From: Micromonospora sp. DSM 45708
GTDB taxonomy: Bacteria; Actinomycetota; Actinomycetes; Mycobacteriales; Micromonosporaceae
Assembly (NCBI RefSeq): GCF_039566955.1
Contig: NZ_CP154796.1
Span: 1,736,001-1,800,000 of the forward strand
Direction of reading: 5' to 3'
Length of the DNA stretch: 64,000 bases
A program made the position numbers and the translations under genes. Each line of letters starts with the position of its first letter. The first letter of the stretch is position 1. Of the stretch, positions 25,795 to 35,123 are shown one piece after another. The notes beneath the pieces were generated by a model that ran no database searches, was not told the DNA's origin, and saw only the letters and a program-made list of their open reading frames with translations.

Positions 25795-27806
25795 GGCCTA
25801 CCTATCCCGGAATCAGCATTGTCGTCATCGCAGACGTGCAGGAGGCGGTGGGTGCGTTCCTGGAGAGCAGCGTTGTAGGGGTCGATGCGGATACCGGCCT
25901 GCAGCAGGCTAAGAGCCCGGTCCGGGTCGGGTTCGGCAGCGGCAGCGGCGGCGCACACGTCGATGACGCGTCGGCGGGTCGTCTCGCGGATGGGGTCGAG
26001 CCAGGGCCAGGCGCGTCCTTCGGCGAGGTCGGCGGGGTAGGCGTCGACGACGGCCTGCCACGCCTCGGGGCCGGGTGTGATGGCGGTCGTGGCGTGGCGC
26101 AGGGCTGCGTTCAGGTGCCACAGGTCGACGTCGAGGTGCGTGGGGTTGAACCGGTAGCGGTCATCGGCGTGGTCGATGACGTGCAGTCCGCAGGCATCGC
26201 GGATCGAGGTGCGTAGGTCGCTGAGCGCGGTATAGAGGCGTCCGGTGAGGGCGTGGTGTGGCAGTCCGGGCCAGATCGCATCGGTGAGTTGCGCGGCGTC
26301 CGCTCCGGTGGGGTGAACGCTGGCGAGGTAGACCAGGACCTGAAGGGCGGCGCTGCGGCGGACGGTCAGGGGTTCACCGTCGATGAGCAGTTGAGGATCG
26401 CCGAGGACTCGCAAGTGCAGCCGCTGGCGAGGTGTATCAGCAGCGGAGAGGTGTGATCTCTGGCGTGGCAGCCGTGGATTCGGCCGTACCGGTTCGGGCG
26501 CGGCGACGGGTACGGAGGTCGCGCCGGTTGTCGGCTCTACCGGGGCGATGACGGCGAGCAGGTCGGTGGCGGCCACGTGGTCGAGAACGCACAGCCGCAG
26601 CCTCGGCATCGTGGTGTCGTGCGGGTCATACAAGTGGCCCGCGCTGTCGGCATGCCAGGTTGGACCGGCAGGCCACTGCCCCAGGACGATGAGGGTGGTG
26701 GCGGTCTCGACGCTGAGATCGTCGAGGTGCTTCAGGTCGCCTCCGGCGCAGTCTTTCCCGTCGAGGATCACGATGGCGGGCCGGCGGTTCATGCTCGGGG
26801 TGGTCTGGGTTTGCCGGGGGAGGTTCGTCTGCGGGAGGTGCTCGGCCGGTTGAACGAAGCGTGCTGCCTCATCAGGGCTCTCGACGACCGTGAGCGGGAG
26901 CCGCTTGATGAGGCTTTGCGCTGCTGGTCCGAGAAGGGAGATCAACGCTGCATTGCTGATGATCAGTGAGGCAGCTGGGCGGCGCTGCCTCGCCAGCAGG
27001 GTGGTGACGAGCAGCCCTCGACCGACGGAGAGAGCGCCCTCGCCGATCAGGCCGATCCCTCCGGCGGGAACGACGTCGCCGAGCCTGGTGATGGCGTACG
27101 ACGACGACTCGATGGTCGATGCGGGGGTGTCAGCGAGTCTCGCCTGCACGCTGGCAACGGTGCGAGGCAGTGGAGCAAGGTCCGAACCCGGCTGATCGCC
27201 CGGGGCGAGGCCGGGTCGGTAGTCGCGGCGGCGGCGCAGCCAGATCAGCGAGGCGGCAGCCGATACTTCCATGGCAACGTCACGAGGTATCCAGCCACCG
27301 GCCACGCTGATTCCGTCAGCATCCGCGATCGTGTAGCTACCCGCGCCGCCGTCCGGCCCGGCTTCGTCATGCACAGTGCTGGTGCCGGCGGCTACTGGCT
27401 GCGGTGGGTGCGCTGGGGCGGCGGAAGTCGTGTTAGTGGTGATGCCAAACACCGCCGCACCGGCTAATCCGCTGGCCGTGGCCTGCAGCGGCGTGGGCAG
27501 TGGCAGCCGCCGCAGCAACGCCGAGGTCGAGCGGAGACGGACCAACACTCGAAGGGCAACGGTGTAGGCGAGCATCAGCCAGATCAGCCAGGCGCCGAAG
27601 GTGAGCGCGGCGGTGAGCGTCTGCTCAGTCAACGGCTGCTGCACCCATGCCCGCACCTGCCCCGAGGTCGGCCATCCAGAGATGGGCGGACCGACCACGG
27701 TCAGCAACACCACCGGTGGGCCGACCAACAGGACGAGGACGACCACCAGCGACATCACCTGCCGCGGCCAACGCACCTCACCCACCTCCACCGAGAGAGC
27801 CGCCAA
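25782..27806 (-). CDS. Membrane-anchored SARP-like BTAD regulator (no LysM)
   Basis: This protein of up to 674 residues has N-terminal membrane helices (about 18-40 and 60-82). Its membrane-proximal segment ([15 protein letters not shown]) closely parallels QVREWVHEPLTAGFL in the 21098 gene, showing paralogy. The middle region is probably a degenerate nucleotide-binding-like domain. The C-terminal about 230 residues are an OmpR-type winged helix ([16 protein letters not shown]) and BTAD. No LysM is present. The start may be ATG 27806 or GTG 27785; the former lies within the Hsp70-like gene. It overlaps that gene, so both are probably one operon. Its last residues run into the IS701 fragment, so the C-terminus may be altered. 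Confidence 0.8.
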   Translation of the reverse strand: MAALSVEVGEVRWPRQVMSLVVVLVLLVGPPVVLLTVVGPPISGWPTSGQVRAWVQQPLTEQTLTAALTFGAWLIWLMLAYTVALRVLVRLRSTSALLRRLPLPTPLQATASGLAGAAVFGITTNTTSAAPAHPPQPVAAGTSTVHDEAGPDGGAGSYTIADADGISVAGGWIPRDVAMEVSAAASLIWLRRRRDYRPGLAPGDQPGSDLAPLPRTVASVQARLADTPASTIESSSYAITRLGDVVPAGGIGLIGEGALSVGRGLLVTTLLARQRRPAASLIISNAALISLLGPAAQSLIKRLPLTVVESPDEAARFVQPAEHLPQTNLPRQTQTTPSMNRRPAIVILDGKDCAGGDLKHLDDLSVETATTLIVLGQWPAGPTWHADSAGHLYDPHDTTMPRLRLCVLDHVAATDLLAVIAPVEPTTGATSVPVAAPEPVRPNPRLPRQRSHLSAADTPRQRLHLRVLGDPQLLIDGEPLTVRRSAALQVLVYLASVHPTGADAAQLTDAIWPGLPHHALTGRLYTALSDLRTSIRDACGLHVIDHADDRYRFNPTHLDVDLWHLNAALRHATTAITPGPEAWQAVVDAYPADLAEGRAWPWLDPIRETTRRRVIDVCAAAAAAEPDPDRALSLLQAGIRIDPYNAALQERTHRLLHVCDDDNADSGIGRPYRR

Positions 27807-29661
27807 AAGCCGCGGGCGCCGCAGCGGCGGGACGGATGACGCGCGTCCACACTCGGGCCGCCCACCACACCGCCACCGCCACCGCGTAGCCGGCGGCGAG
27901 AATCCCAGTGGCTTGCCTGTTCACGATCGCCGCGCCGATGACCGCTACCGGAGCGGACACGATCAGCCGGAACATCAGCGGCCTCACCAGCGCCATCACC
28001 ACCGCGACGCCCAGGAGCAGCCCACCAAGGCGGCCGGCGAGGTCGATCCACACCACCAGGTGCGGCCACCGATCGGCGGTCAGCGAGTACTGGATCAACC
28101 CCATGCCCAGCGCGGCGGCCACCACCGAACCGGTCGGCGCGGCCAGCAGAGCCGACCAGCCACCGTGCGGCCTACGCGACTGCCGGGCGGCTACCACGGC
28201 CATCACCACCGCGATCACCACGAGAGGAACGATCGGCCACAACGCCCAGCGGAGAAAGCTGCCGCCGACCGGCAGGCCGAAGTACTGAGCGGCGACGACC
28301 GCATACAGGCCAGCGATGGCCGTCCCGAGACAGAGCGCGGCGAGGATGCCGACACTTACTCTCCCGCCCTCCGTGCGCAGGTCAGAGGTCGGGCTGCGAG
28401 CAGCAATCAACGACCCGAGGACGGTGCCCGCCGCCAAGCAAGCCAACAGGGCGGACACAGCGGCCATGGCCAGACCGCCCCAGTTGAAGTCGACCCAGTA
28501 GTGCACGCTCAATGCGTTGTTCGTCTCCGCCGTCACGATGCACTGCCAGAACAAGCACAGCGACGCGAAGCCCGGCACCGCAATCGCCACGGCCCGCCGC
28601 ACCGGCGGCACCACCACCTCCACCCGAGCCGGCCCTGAGACCACCGCACCCGCCTCGGCGGCACCCCGAGCCGCCGCAAACTGCGGGTCGACCACCACGG
28701 CCGGAATGACCCCCGAGCGCTCGGCAATGGCAGCGACAAGGCGCGGAAGATGAGCGCTGCCCCCAACACAGTAGATCCCCGCCAGGTCATCACCGGCCAG
28801 CTCAGCGGCGGCCACGGTCTCCTGAACCAAGTCGACGACCCGGCGCACGACCGGCGTTGCCGCCTCTTCGAGCATCGTCCGACTCGCGATCACCGGAGCC
28901 TGGCCCGCCATCGGCACCGTCACCGCCGGGTGAGAGACCAACGCCTCCTTCGCGACGCGCACGCTCTCTGCCACCGACCACTCAACCGCGCCATCGGCCG
29001 GCACCTCCTGGCCATGCGTCAACGCAGCCGCCAACGCCCGGTCAACGGCCATGCCACCAGCGCCAGAGTCGGCATGCGTCGCGAGAACCTCGAAGCCCGC
29101 AGAACCTCGGCGCAGCACCGTCACCTCCGCGCCCGCCCCGATGTCGCACACCGCGACGAAGGCGCCCACCGGAAGCTGTTTACCGGTAGCGACCAGCAGT
29201 TGCGCCACCGCCACCGGAGCCTCCACCAGACGCGGCTGCGCAAGGCCCGCGCGATGGGCGACCTGCCGCATCCAGGTACGCCGACGCGGCCCCCACCCCG
29301 CCGGCACCACCAACCGCACATCCGCCACCGGACCACCAGCAACCAGCTCGGCCTCAGCAACCACCCGACGCAGCGGCGCCGCAGCCAGCTCCACCGCCTC
29401 AACGTCCGTACCGTCGACCACCAGGCCGCCGTCAGCGGGCCGACGCGGAATCGGCACCAACCGACTCGGCCGGTCACCGGCGGCCTGCCAAGCCTGCCGG
29501 CCCACCCACACCCCGCCGTCGGGGTTCACATAGCCGACGCTCGGCAGGAACGGCAAACCGTCGACCATCACCACCGAGGATCTGCCATCAGGCCAGGCCA
29601 GCACGGCCGCGGTACTCGCGCCTCCGCAGTCAATCGACAGCCGAACCCCGCTCGCCCCCAT
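27778..29661 (-). CDS. Hsp70-like ATPase domain fused to a multi-pass membrane domain
   Basis: The 627-residue protein has an N-terminal actin/Hsp70-type ATPase: phosphate-1 loop RLSIDCGGAST near residue 8, phosphate-2 VAVCDIGAGAEVTV near 185 and adenosine loop IYCVGGSAHLPRL near 310. There is no Hsp70 substrate-binding domain. Instead the region after about residue 370 has about seven transmembrane helices. Actinobacterial Hsp70 family proteins of this layout exist but have no established role. TTG 29673 is an alternative start; ATG 29661 is preferred. It lies directly upstream of, and overlaps, the BTAD regulator gene. The IS3 element ends 90 bases upstream of the start, where the operon promoter should be. 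Confidence 0.82.
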   Translation of the reverse strand: MGASGVRLSIDCGGASTAAVLAWPDGRSSVVMVDGLPFLPSVGYVNPDGGVWVGRQAWQAAGDRPSRLVPIPRRPADGGLVVDGTDVEAVELAAAPLRRVVAEAELVAGGPVADVRLVVPAGWGPRRRTWMRQVAHRAGLAQPRLVEAPVAVAQLLVATGKQLPVGAFVAVCDIGAGAEVTVLRRGSAGFEVLATHADSGAGGMAVDRALAAALTHGQEVPADGAVEWSVAESVRVAKEALVSHPAVTVPMAGQAPVIASRTMLEEAATPVVRRVVDLVQETVAAAELAGDDLAGIYCVGGSAHLPRLVAAIAERSGVIPAVVVDPQFAAARGAAEAGAVVSGPARVEVVVPPVRRAVAIAVPGFASLCLFWQCIVTAETNNALSVHYWVDFNWGGLAMAAVSALLACLAAGTVLGSLIAARSPTSDLRTEGGRVSVGILAALCLGTAIAGLYAVVAAQYFGLPVGGSFLRWALWPIVPLVVIAVVMAVVAARQSRRPHGGWSALLAAPTGSVVAAALGMGLIQYSLTADRWPHLVVWIDLAGRLGGLLLGVAVVMALVRPLMFRLIVSAPVAVIGAAIVNRQATGILAAGYAVAVAVWWAARVWTRVIRPAAAAPAAFGGSLGGGG

Positions 29662-29800
29662 GCCTGTAGTCAAACATGAGGATCACATTCACGTCACGCA
29701 GCAGTCACTCACCGGAGGCGTTAATCCGCTGGCCTTGGCCATCGACGGCAGTGCCCTTCCCCTCGTAGCGTGGAGGCCAGAGCTTGAGGGATAGAGGTTC

Positions 29801-30100
29801 ATGGCTGAGACGAGACGCCAGTTCGATCCGGAGTTCCGGGCGGGCGCGGTGCGCATCGTGCGTGAGACGGGCAAGTCGATCGCTCAGGTCGCCCGCGACC
29901 TGGGGATCAACAGCGGGACCCTGGCCAACTGGGTGAAGAGGGACCGCGAGACTCGCGGTGAGGCCGCTGCTGGGCAGCTGGCCGAGGACGAGCGGGCGGA
30001 GCTGGCACGGTTGCGGCGGGAGAACGCGGAGCTGGCGATGGAGCGTGATGTCCTCAAGCGATCCGTGGTCCTGTGGGTCAAGGAAGCGACGGGCCGGTGA
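29801..30100 (+). CDS. IS3-family transposase OrfA
   Basis: The 99-residue protein has an N-terminal helix-turn-helix ([17 protein letters not shown], about 33-49) that binds the IS ends. A leucine-rich coiled coil follows ([19 protein letters not shown]), typical of OrfA of IS3 elements. The stop overlaps the OrfB start; a -1 frameshift in the overlap normally makes the OrfAB transposase. Confidence 0.92.
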   Translation: MAETRRQFDPEFRAGAVRIVRETGKSIAQVARDLGINSGTLANWVKRDRETRGEAAAGQLAEDERAELARLRRENAELAMERDVLKRSVVLWVKEATGR

Positions 30101-30987
30101 GCGTGGCCGCCTTCATCGCTTCCCAGAGGACCGAGCATGACGTGCCGCACGCGCTGGCCTGCCGGGCGTTGGGGGTGTCCGAGTCCTGGTTCTACAAGTG
30201 GCGTGACCGGCCGCCAACGCCCCGCGATGACCGGCGTGCCCGGCTGGCGGACGCCGTTCAGAAGGTGTTCGACGACTCGGGCGGCACCTACGGCAGCCCT
30301 CGCATCGGCATCGAGCTGCGCGAGTCCGGCTGGCAGGTCTCCGACAACACGATCGCGCAGCTCATGGCCGAGCTGGGCTTGGCCGCCCGGGTCAAGCGCC
30401 GCCGGCGGGGCCTGACCCGCCAAGGTAAGCGTCCGGCCGCACCGGACCTCATCAAGCGGGTGTTCACCGCGCCCGCGCCGGATGTCGCCTGGTGCGGCGA
30501 CATGACCGAGATCCGCACCCACGAGGGCAAGCTCTACCTCGCCACGGTCATCGACCTGTACTCGCGTCGGATCCTCGGCTACGCGATGGGCGCCCACCAC
30601 GACGCCGGGCTGGTCGTCGCGGCGCTGAACATGGCCGCCGTGACCCGCGGCGGCAGCGTCGAAGGGGTGATCTTCCACAGCGACAGAGGCAGCGAATACA
30701 CCTCGGCAGACTTCACCCGAGCCTGCGCCCGCTGGAAGGTACGCCAGTCAATGGGGCGGGTCGGGTCGTGCTTCGACAACGCCGTCGCCGAGGCCACCTT
30801 CTCCACCATCAAGGTCGAGTACGTCCACCGCCGTCACTTCCGCACCCGCACAGAAGCCCGCTTGAAGATCGCGACCTGGATCACCGACTTCTACAACCGG
30901 CGCCGCCGGCACTCCGTCTGCGACTGGCGCTCGCCCATCGACTACGAACGATCAGAGACCCGCGCCCTGGAGGCCCGGGCCGCATAA
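30097..30987 (+). CDS. IS3-family transposase OrfB (rve integrase core)
   Basis: The reading frame from GTG 30097 encodes 296 residues with an HTH_21-like start. A DDE integrase core shows the first Asp in AWCGDMTEI, the second Asp in FHSDRGSEY, and the Glu in [15 protein letters not shown], which precedes a YNRRRRHS tail. All catalytic positions are present. It is likely made as an OrfAB fusion by programmed -1 frameshifting in the region before 30100. Confidence 0.93.
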   Translation: MSVAAFIASQRTEHDVPHALACRALGVSESWFYKWRDRPPTPRDDRRARLADAVQKVFDDSGGTYGSPRIGIELRESGWQVSDNTIAQLMAELGLAARVKRRRRGLTRQGKRPAAPDLIKRVFTAPAPDVAWCGDMTEIRTHEGKLYLATVIDLYSRRILGYAMGAHHDAGLVVAALNMAAVTRGGSVEGVIFHSDRGSEYTSADFTRACARWKVRQSMGRVGSCFDNAVAEATFSTIKVEYVHRRHFRTRTEARLKIATWITDFYNRRRRHSVCDWRSPIDYERSETRALEARAA

Positions 30988-31089
30988 CGGAGCCCTCCAC
31001 GATTCCAGGGGATTGACAGCAGTGATACGAACGCGGCAGATGGCTGAGCGGGCGTAGGTCTGCTGCCCTATGGGTTTCCCGCAGGCGCG

Positions 31090-31641
31090 TCACACGTCGT
31101 TGATCGGCAGCGGCAGGACAAGAAGATCCATCGACGGTCCCCATGGCAGCACCGACGTCGCTACACGCTTCCATCCAGCTCGTTCGTACATGGCTCGGGC
31201 GGCAGATCGGGGATCCGACGCTAGGGTTGCCCACCGCTCTCGCCGGTCCGCAAGCAGTCGCCGCATCAACTCCGACCCAACGCCCTCACCGCGACGTGCG
31301 GGATGCACAATCCACTCCATTAACGCGAACTTGTCCACATCGAGCATCTCACGGGAAGGATCTTGTTCGGCGCGAGACCACCAGGTGCCCGCTGGCATCG
31401 TCCAGCCGTACGCCGCTCCGACGAGGTCCCGGCCATCCTCGGCAGCAATCAACGAGAACCCTGGTCGAGAAGCTTCCTCCGAAAGACTCTCGCGAAATCT
31501 GGCAACCTGCGCCGGCCCCTCGTTGTAGGGCGGCTCCGCGTACACAAGGGCATACAGGTCTCCGACGGGGCCAAAGAGCGGGCGAGCAGCGGGGCCAGCG
31601 ATGGCGGTGTAGCTGAGCATGGCCGGATGGTACGGGGCCAT
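31090..31641 (-). CDS. GNAT-family N-acetyltransferase
   Basis: The 183-residue protein has the GNAT acetyl-CoA binding motif RRGEGVGSELMRRLL at about 118-132, preceded by the LMEWIVHP strand. A C-terminal ARAMYERAGWKRVA helix-turn is a second family hallmark. The substrate is unknown. ATG 31620 is an alternative start. It is in the same orientation as, and 42 bases downstream of, the XRE regulator gene, so the two may be co-transcribed at the edge of the metabolic cluster. Confidence 0.85.
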   Translation of the reverse strand: MAPYHPAMLSYTAIAGPAARPLFGPVGDLYALVYAEPPYNEGPAQVARFRESLSEEASRPGFSLIAAEDGRDLVGAAYGWTMPAGTWWSRAEQDPSREMLDVDKFALMEWIVHPARRGEGVGSELMRRLLADRRERWATLASDPRSAARAMYERAGWKRVATSVLPWGPSMDLLVLPLPINDV

Positions 31642-31683
31642 CCCTGCGATGCGGCAGTGCTCGCCCTTGTATTCGTTCGAGGG

Positions 31684-32901
31684 TTAGATCCGTACGCGGT
31701 CGAGCAGATCGTCATACAGGGGTCGACGCCGCTCGGTCTCGGGCACGGCAGCGGTGACCTGTCGGGCGACGCTGCGAACAATCTCATTGTGCTGTTCGAT
31801 CGGCAGCTCATCTAGAAGATCAGCAGCGAGACGTAACCCATCCGACACGCACCCGCTGCGAATAAGTGCTGCCGCCTGATGCAGCTGAACCTGAGCTCGT
31901 AGTCGCGTCTGCGACGCTGGATATAGCATTAGGGCGCGGTCCTGTGCGAGATTGGCCCTTCGGTAATCAGCCGCATGTGTGTAAACCCAGGACTCGGTGT
32001 GTCGAAGCCGATGCTCTGGCCAACCCCACAAACTTTCTACGTCGGCGACTGTCTCTGCCGGGAGTCGCTCGAACATGCTGCCAAGCTGCTCGACGGTACT
32101 GATCGCCTCTGCATGCCTGCCCGCCAAAGCGAGTGACTGTGCCCGTCCCGCGAGCAAGCCGCACGTCGCGGCGGTCGCCTGCCCACGGAGCAGCGGCAGC
32201 ACTTCGCTCGACAGTGACACAACCTGTTCAGCAGGCCGGCCGTCGTAACAGCCGTTCACGACGTCCCACGCTCGCACGAGCACCTGCGTCTCCGGATCAC
32301 ACGATCCATCGGCGAGTCGCTGCGCGGTCTCCCACCAGCGCTGGGCCGCCATCACCTGACCAGACGCCACCAGCCCGAGAGCGATGATGACTGACAGCTG
32401 ACCGGCAACCCGGAGCAGCAAGGGCCGACGATCACCACGGTCGACGGCAATCTGATGTTGCAGCACAGCCATGTCGCGGCCCAGTTGCTTCATCACATGG
32501 TCGTGCGGTTGCTGGTAGTAGCTTCGGCCGTAGGCAGCCACGATGTCCGTCCACTCGTCGTACTCCACGTTGACAGCGGCGCTGAGGCCATGTCGTAACG
32601 CTTCCAAGCCGACGACGCGATCTACGGCGGGAGTGGCGGCGAGTGCGCCCATGGCTTGTAGAATTGAGCGTCTACGCACGTCAGTGTCACCTGCCTGCTC
32701 ACGTAGATATGCCTCTACCAGAACGCCTCCGGCCGCCAAGGCTCGCTCGCAGGCGTCTGCCATCGCCTGAGTGGGACGACGTTCCCCGCGTTCCACCTGT
32801 GAGATGTGGCTGTACTGGAACTTCACGAGCGCTGCGAGATCTCGTAGCGACAGGCCCGCTGCTGTGCGGTACTGCCTGAGTATGTGGCCGAAAGACTCCA
32901 C
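31684..32901 (-). CDS. XRE-family transcriptional regulator with TPR-like domain
   Basis: The protein has an N-terminal helix-turn-helix of the Cro/XRE type (GLSLRDLAALVKFQYSHISQ, then VERGERRPT). A long alpha-helical region with TPR-like repeats follows, as in many Streptomyces-type regulators of accessory loci. The start is chosen as GTG 32901, because the open frame to GTG 32946 would translate the palindromic TGTGCA sites; a GGGGGTGAC precedes 32901. It is divergent from the globin-reductase gene and is a natural candidate to control the plus-strand cluster. Confidence 0.85.
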   Translation of the reverse strand: MESFGHILRQYRTAAGLSLRDLAALVKFQYSHISQVERGERRPTQAMADACERALAAGGVLVEAYLREQAGDTDVRRRSILQAMGALAATPAVDRVVGLEALRHGLSAAVNVEYDEWTDIVAAYGRSYYQQPHDHVMKQLGRDMAVLQHQIAVDRGDRRPLLLRVAGQLSVIIALGLVASGQVMAAQRWWETAQRLADGSCDPETQVLVRAWDVVNGCYDGRPAEQVVSLSSEVLPLLRGQATAATCGLLAGRAQSLALAGRHAEAISTVEQLGSMFERLPAETVADVESLWGWPEHRLRHTESWVYTHAADYRRANLAQDRALMLYPASQTRLRAQVQLHQAAALIRSGCVSDGLRLAADLLDELPIEQHNEIVRSVARQVTAAVPETERRRPLYDDLLDRVRI

Positions 32902-32918
32902 GTCACCCCCAAGCGTCG

Positions 32919-33108
32919 TGTGCAGATGCGTGTGCACACGGTGCACGCCTGCTGCTGGCCCAGCTTATAGGCAACGCTACGTCCAAGGACAGATCCGGTA
33001 TCACAGCGTTGGATGCGCAAGGCAGTGACCGGTGCTTGATTGGGCGAACGATGAGATGTGAAGCCGAGTGTGCAGTAAGCGATCTTGAAGACGGTGAGCG
33101 AATGTGCA
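32919..33108. promoter_or_regulatory. Divergent promoter region with repeated TGTGCA sites
   Basis: TGTGCA occurs at 32919-32924, 32931-32936, 33069-33074 and 33103-33108. The second copy lies inside a perfect 10-bp palindrome GTGTGCACAC (32930-32939), followed at once by the palindrome GTGCAC (32941-32946). The sites flank the start regions of the XRE regulator (minus) and the globin-reductase (plus). They are plausible operator half-sites for the regulator; binding is inferred. Confidence 0.5.
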
Positions 33109-33121
33109 GGAGCGGTCGCTA

Positions 33122-34324
33122 ATGATGGCTGATTCGAGGACGCCGCTAGACGCTGCGCTCGCCGCACATGGCCGCGCCTCAGAATGCTTCTGGTCTTATA
33201 TGCAAGACCGCAGCGTACGGTTCCTGCCGGAACAAAGTGCGCCGATGTTCTTCTCGACTCTCGGTCAGATCGTGGCCGGTCGGGGAGACCCGGCGGGTCG
33301 GCGTGCCGCTTTGGCGGTGATGGGTCGGATGTATCGAAGGTTCGACTTGCAGCCGTATCACGACACGGTGATCGCTGCGGCGGTGGTGGACACGGTACGG
33401 CGGTTCGCGGGTGCGAGCTGGGTTCCGGAACAGGCAGGACAGTGGGAGAAGGGTTGCCGTCAGGCGCTTCGTCTCAGTGAGCGGGCGGCGGGGACGTTGG
33501 GTGATGGACCCGATGTGACGGTGGCCGAGGTGGTGGGGTGCGAGGCGGCGGCCGATGGGGTAGCGGTCGTGACCGTGTTGCCGGTACGCCGTCTCCGCTT
33601 TCTGTCTGGTCAGGCGGTTCCTGTATGCACGCCGCGCCTTGCGGGGCGGTGGAGGTGGTTGTCGCCGGCGAATGCTCCTCGCGCTGACGGGACGGTGGAG
33701 TTTCACGTACGCGCGGTTGCGGGCGGTGCGGTCTCGCCGGTGCTGGTTGAGCAGGTGGTTCCGGGGGAGATGCTGTGGTTGGGGCCGCCGTTGGATGTGG
33801 GGTTGTCGCTGAAGTGTGCTGGTGACGCTGACCTGTTGTTGGCGGCGGGCGGTACGGGTCTCGCGCCGTTGCGGGCGTTGGTGGAGCAGGTGGCTGGCTC
33901 GCCGGTCCGGCGTCGGGTGACGTTGGTGGTTGGTTCTCGGACGCTGCTTGATTTGTACGACGCGGTGGCGTTGGACAAGTTGCAGCAGGCGCATGGTGAC
34001 TGGTTGACGGTGGTGTTGGCGTTCTCCGACGACCCGGATGTGGAGCCGGTCGTGCAGGGCAACCTGCTCAGCGTCGCGATGTATCACCACCGGCCGGGGC
34101 AGGCGGTGTACGTCTGTGGTCCGCCGCGGTTGATGGAGGCGGCGCGGCAGTGGCTGCCCTTGGCGGGGGTGGCGTCGGACGAGTTGCACCTGGCCATGAC
34201 CTTCGATCACGCGCTCGAAACGGCTCGGTGGATGCTGAGCCACCGTGCGTCGCCCTTGACCGGGCCGCAGGAGGACGGGCCTGCCGGTAGCGCCGCGAGC
34301 GGCATGGCCGGAGACGCGACATGA
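33122..34324 (+). CDS. Globin-like domain fused to FAD/NAD(P)H reductase
   Basis: The 400-residue protein has a globin-like N-terminal domain (about 1-140) and a ferredoxin-reductase-type C-terminus. The latter has an FAD-binding RWLS near 185, a nucleotide-binding AAGGTGLAPLRAL near 247 and a YVCGPPRLMEA near 330. This is the flavohaemoglobin layout. The position normally holding the proximal haem His (GRKH) reads GRMY, followed by the family-typical LQPYHD, so haem ligation may be altered. The enzyme could supply electrons or act as an oxygenase or NO-dioxygenase. Start ATG 33122 follows AGGAGC. Its stop overlaps the next gene (ATGA), so it leads the plus-strand operon. Confidence 0.85.
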   Translation: MMADSRTPLDAALAAHGRASECFWSYMQDRSVRFLPEQSAPMFFSTLGQIVAGRGDPAGRRAALAVMGRMYRRFDLQPYHDTVIAAAVVDTVRRFAGASWVPEQAGQWEKGCRQALRLSERAAGTLGDGPDVTVAEVVGCEAAADGVAVVTVLPVRRLRFLSGQAVPVCTPRLAGRWRWLSPANAPRADGTVEFHVRAVAGGAVSPVLVEQVVPGEMLWLGPPLDVGLSLKCAGDADLLLAAGGTGLAPLRALVEQVAGSPVRRRVTLVVGSRTLLDLYDAVALDKLQQAHGDWLTVVLAFSDDPDVEPVVQGNLLSVAMYHHRPGQAVYVCGPPRLMEAARQWLPLAGVASDELHLAMTFDHALETARWMLSHRASPLTGPQEDGPAGSAASGMAGDAT

Positions 34325-35028
34325 CGCCGGCGCGGACGATCGCACGCGCCGGAATGGTCCGTCGCGCGACCAGCGAGGACACCGACGCTTTGTCCGAGAT
34401 CATCGCGTACGGATTGCTGGCGCAACCGACGGCCGCTTGGCTGGTTCCGGACAGGGCTGCGCGTGCTGCGGTGCTGCGCCGCTACGCACGTCTCGTTCTT
34501 GAGCGCGCGATGTTGGAGGGCCAGGTCGACACTCTCGACGGCGCCGAGGCGGTGGCGGTCTGGTACTCGCGGGTAGAGCCGCCAGCGCCGGTTGACGCCT
34601 GGGGGTGTGACCTGCAGAAGGTGCTCGGCCCGTACGCATCCCCGTTCGCGCTGCTGCATGTCTACGTTGACGCGCTGACGCCGCATACGCCGCACCATCT
34701 CCTCGCCCACCTCGCGGTCCGCCCCGGCCAGCGTGGTGCCGCGCGAGCGCTGCTGACGGCGTACCACCACCGCTTGGATGCGGACGGGTTGCCGGCGTAC
34801 GCCGAGGTGAGCGGTGCCCAGCCGCGCGAGAGCGTATTTGCTCGGCTGGGGTATGAGGTGCGGTCGCCGGTCTTGTTGGAGCCCGGCGGCCCGATGCTGT
34901 GGCGGATGTGGCGACCCGGGTCTACGGGCCGGCGCTCCGATGGGCTGCCGTGCCGGGTTCGTACGCACCGCTTTACGACGCCGACGCCCCGCAGCGCGGT
35001 GTCGGCGACCTCACCTCGTTCTCCCTAG
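34321..35028 (+). CDS. GNAT-family acetyltransferase
   Basis: The 235-residue protein carries the GNAT fold: VRRATSEDTDALSEI at the start, the acetyl-CoA loop LAVRPGQRGAARALL at about 138-152, then PAYAEVSGAQPRESVFARLG with the C-terminal GNAT helix. It is similar in plan to small-molecule acetyltransferases of actinomycetes. The tail after about 200 is low-complexity and may be untranslated fold. Placed between the reductase and a small protein gene in one operon, it may acylate the cluster's amine product or an antibiotic-like intermediate; the substrate is not known. Confidence 0.82.
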   Translation: MTPARTIARAGMVRRATSEDTDALSEIIAYGLLAQPTAAWLVPDRAARAAVLRRYARLVLERAMLEGQVDTLDGAEAVAVWYSRVEPPAPVDAWGCDLQKVLGPYASPFALLHVYVDALTPHTPHHLLAHLAVRPGQRGAARALLTAYHHRLDADGLPAYAEVSGAQPRESVFARLGYEVRSPVLLEPGGPMLWRMWRPGSTGRRSDGLPCRVRTHRFTTPTPRSAVSATSPRSP

Positions 35029-35123
35029 CCGTCCTCCTTCAGATCCCTCTGTCTTGATCATCCCGCTAGCTGCGACGCGGCGGGCCGGCCTTTCACACCC
35101 TGCTACCGAAGGAGTCACCCCTC

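Larger units (their letters stand above)
29752..31018 (+). mobile_element. Intact IS3-family insertion sequence
   Basis: The element is 1267 bases long. Its ends start TG and end CA: the left end TGCCCTTCCCCTCGTAGCG matches the reverse complement of the right end, TGTCAATCCCCTGGAATCG, imperfectly, and both continue into TGGAGG. Both sides are flanked by the 4-base direct repeat GCAG (29748-29751 and 31019-31022), a target-site duplication. Both transposase frames are open with an overlapping junction, so the copy looks recently inserted and potentially active. Confidence 0.9.
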
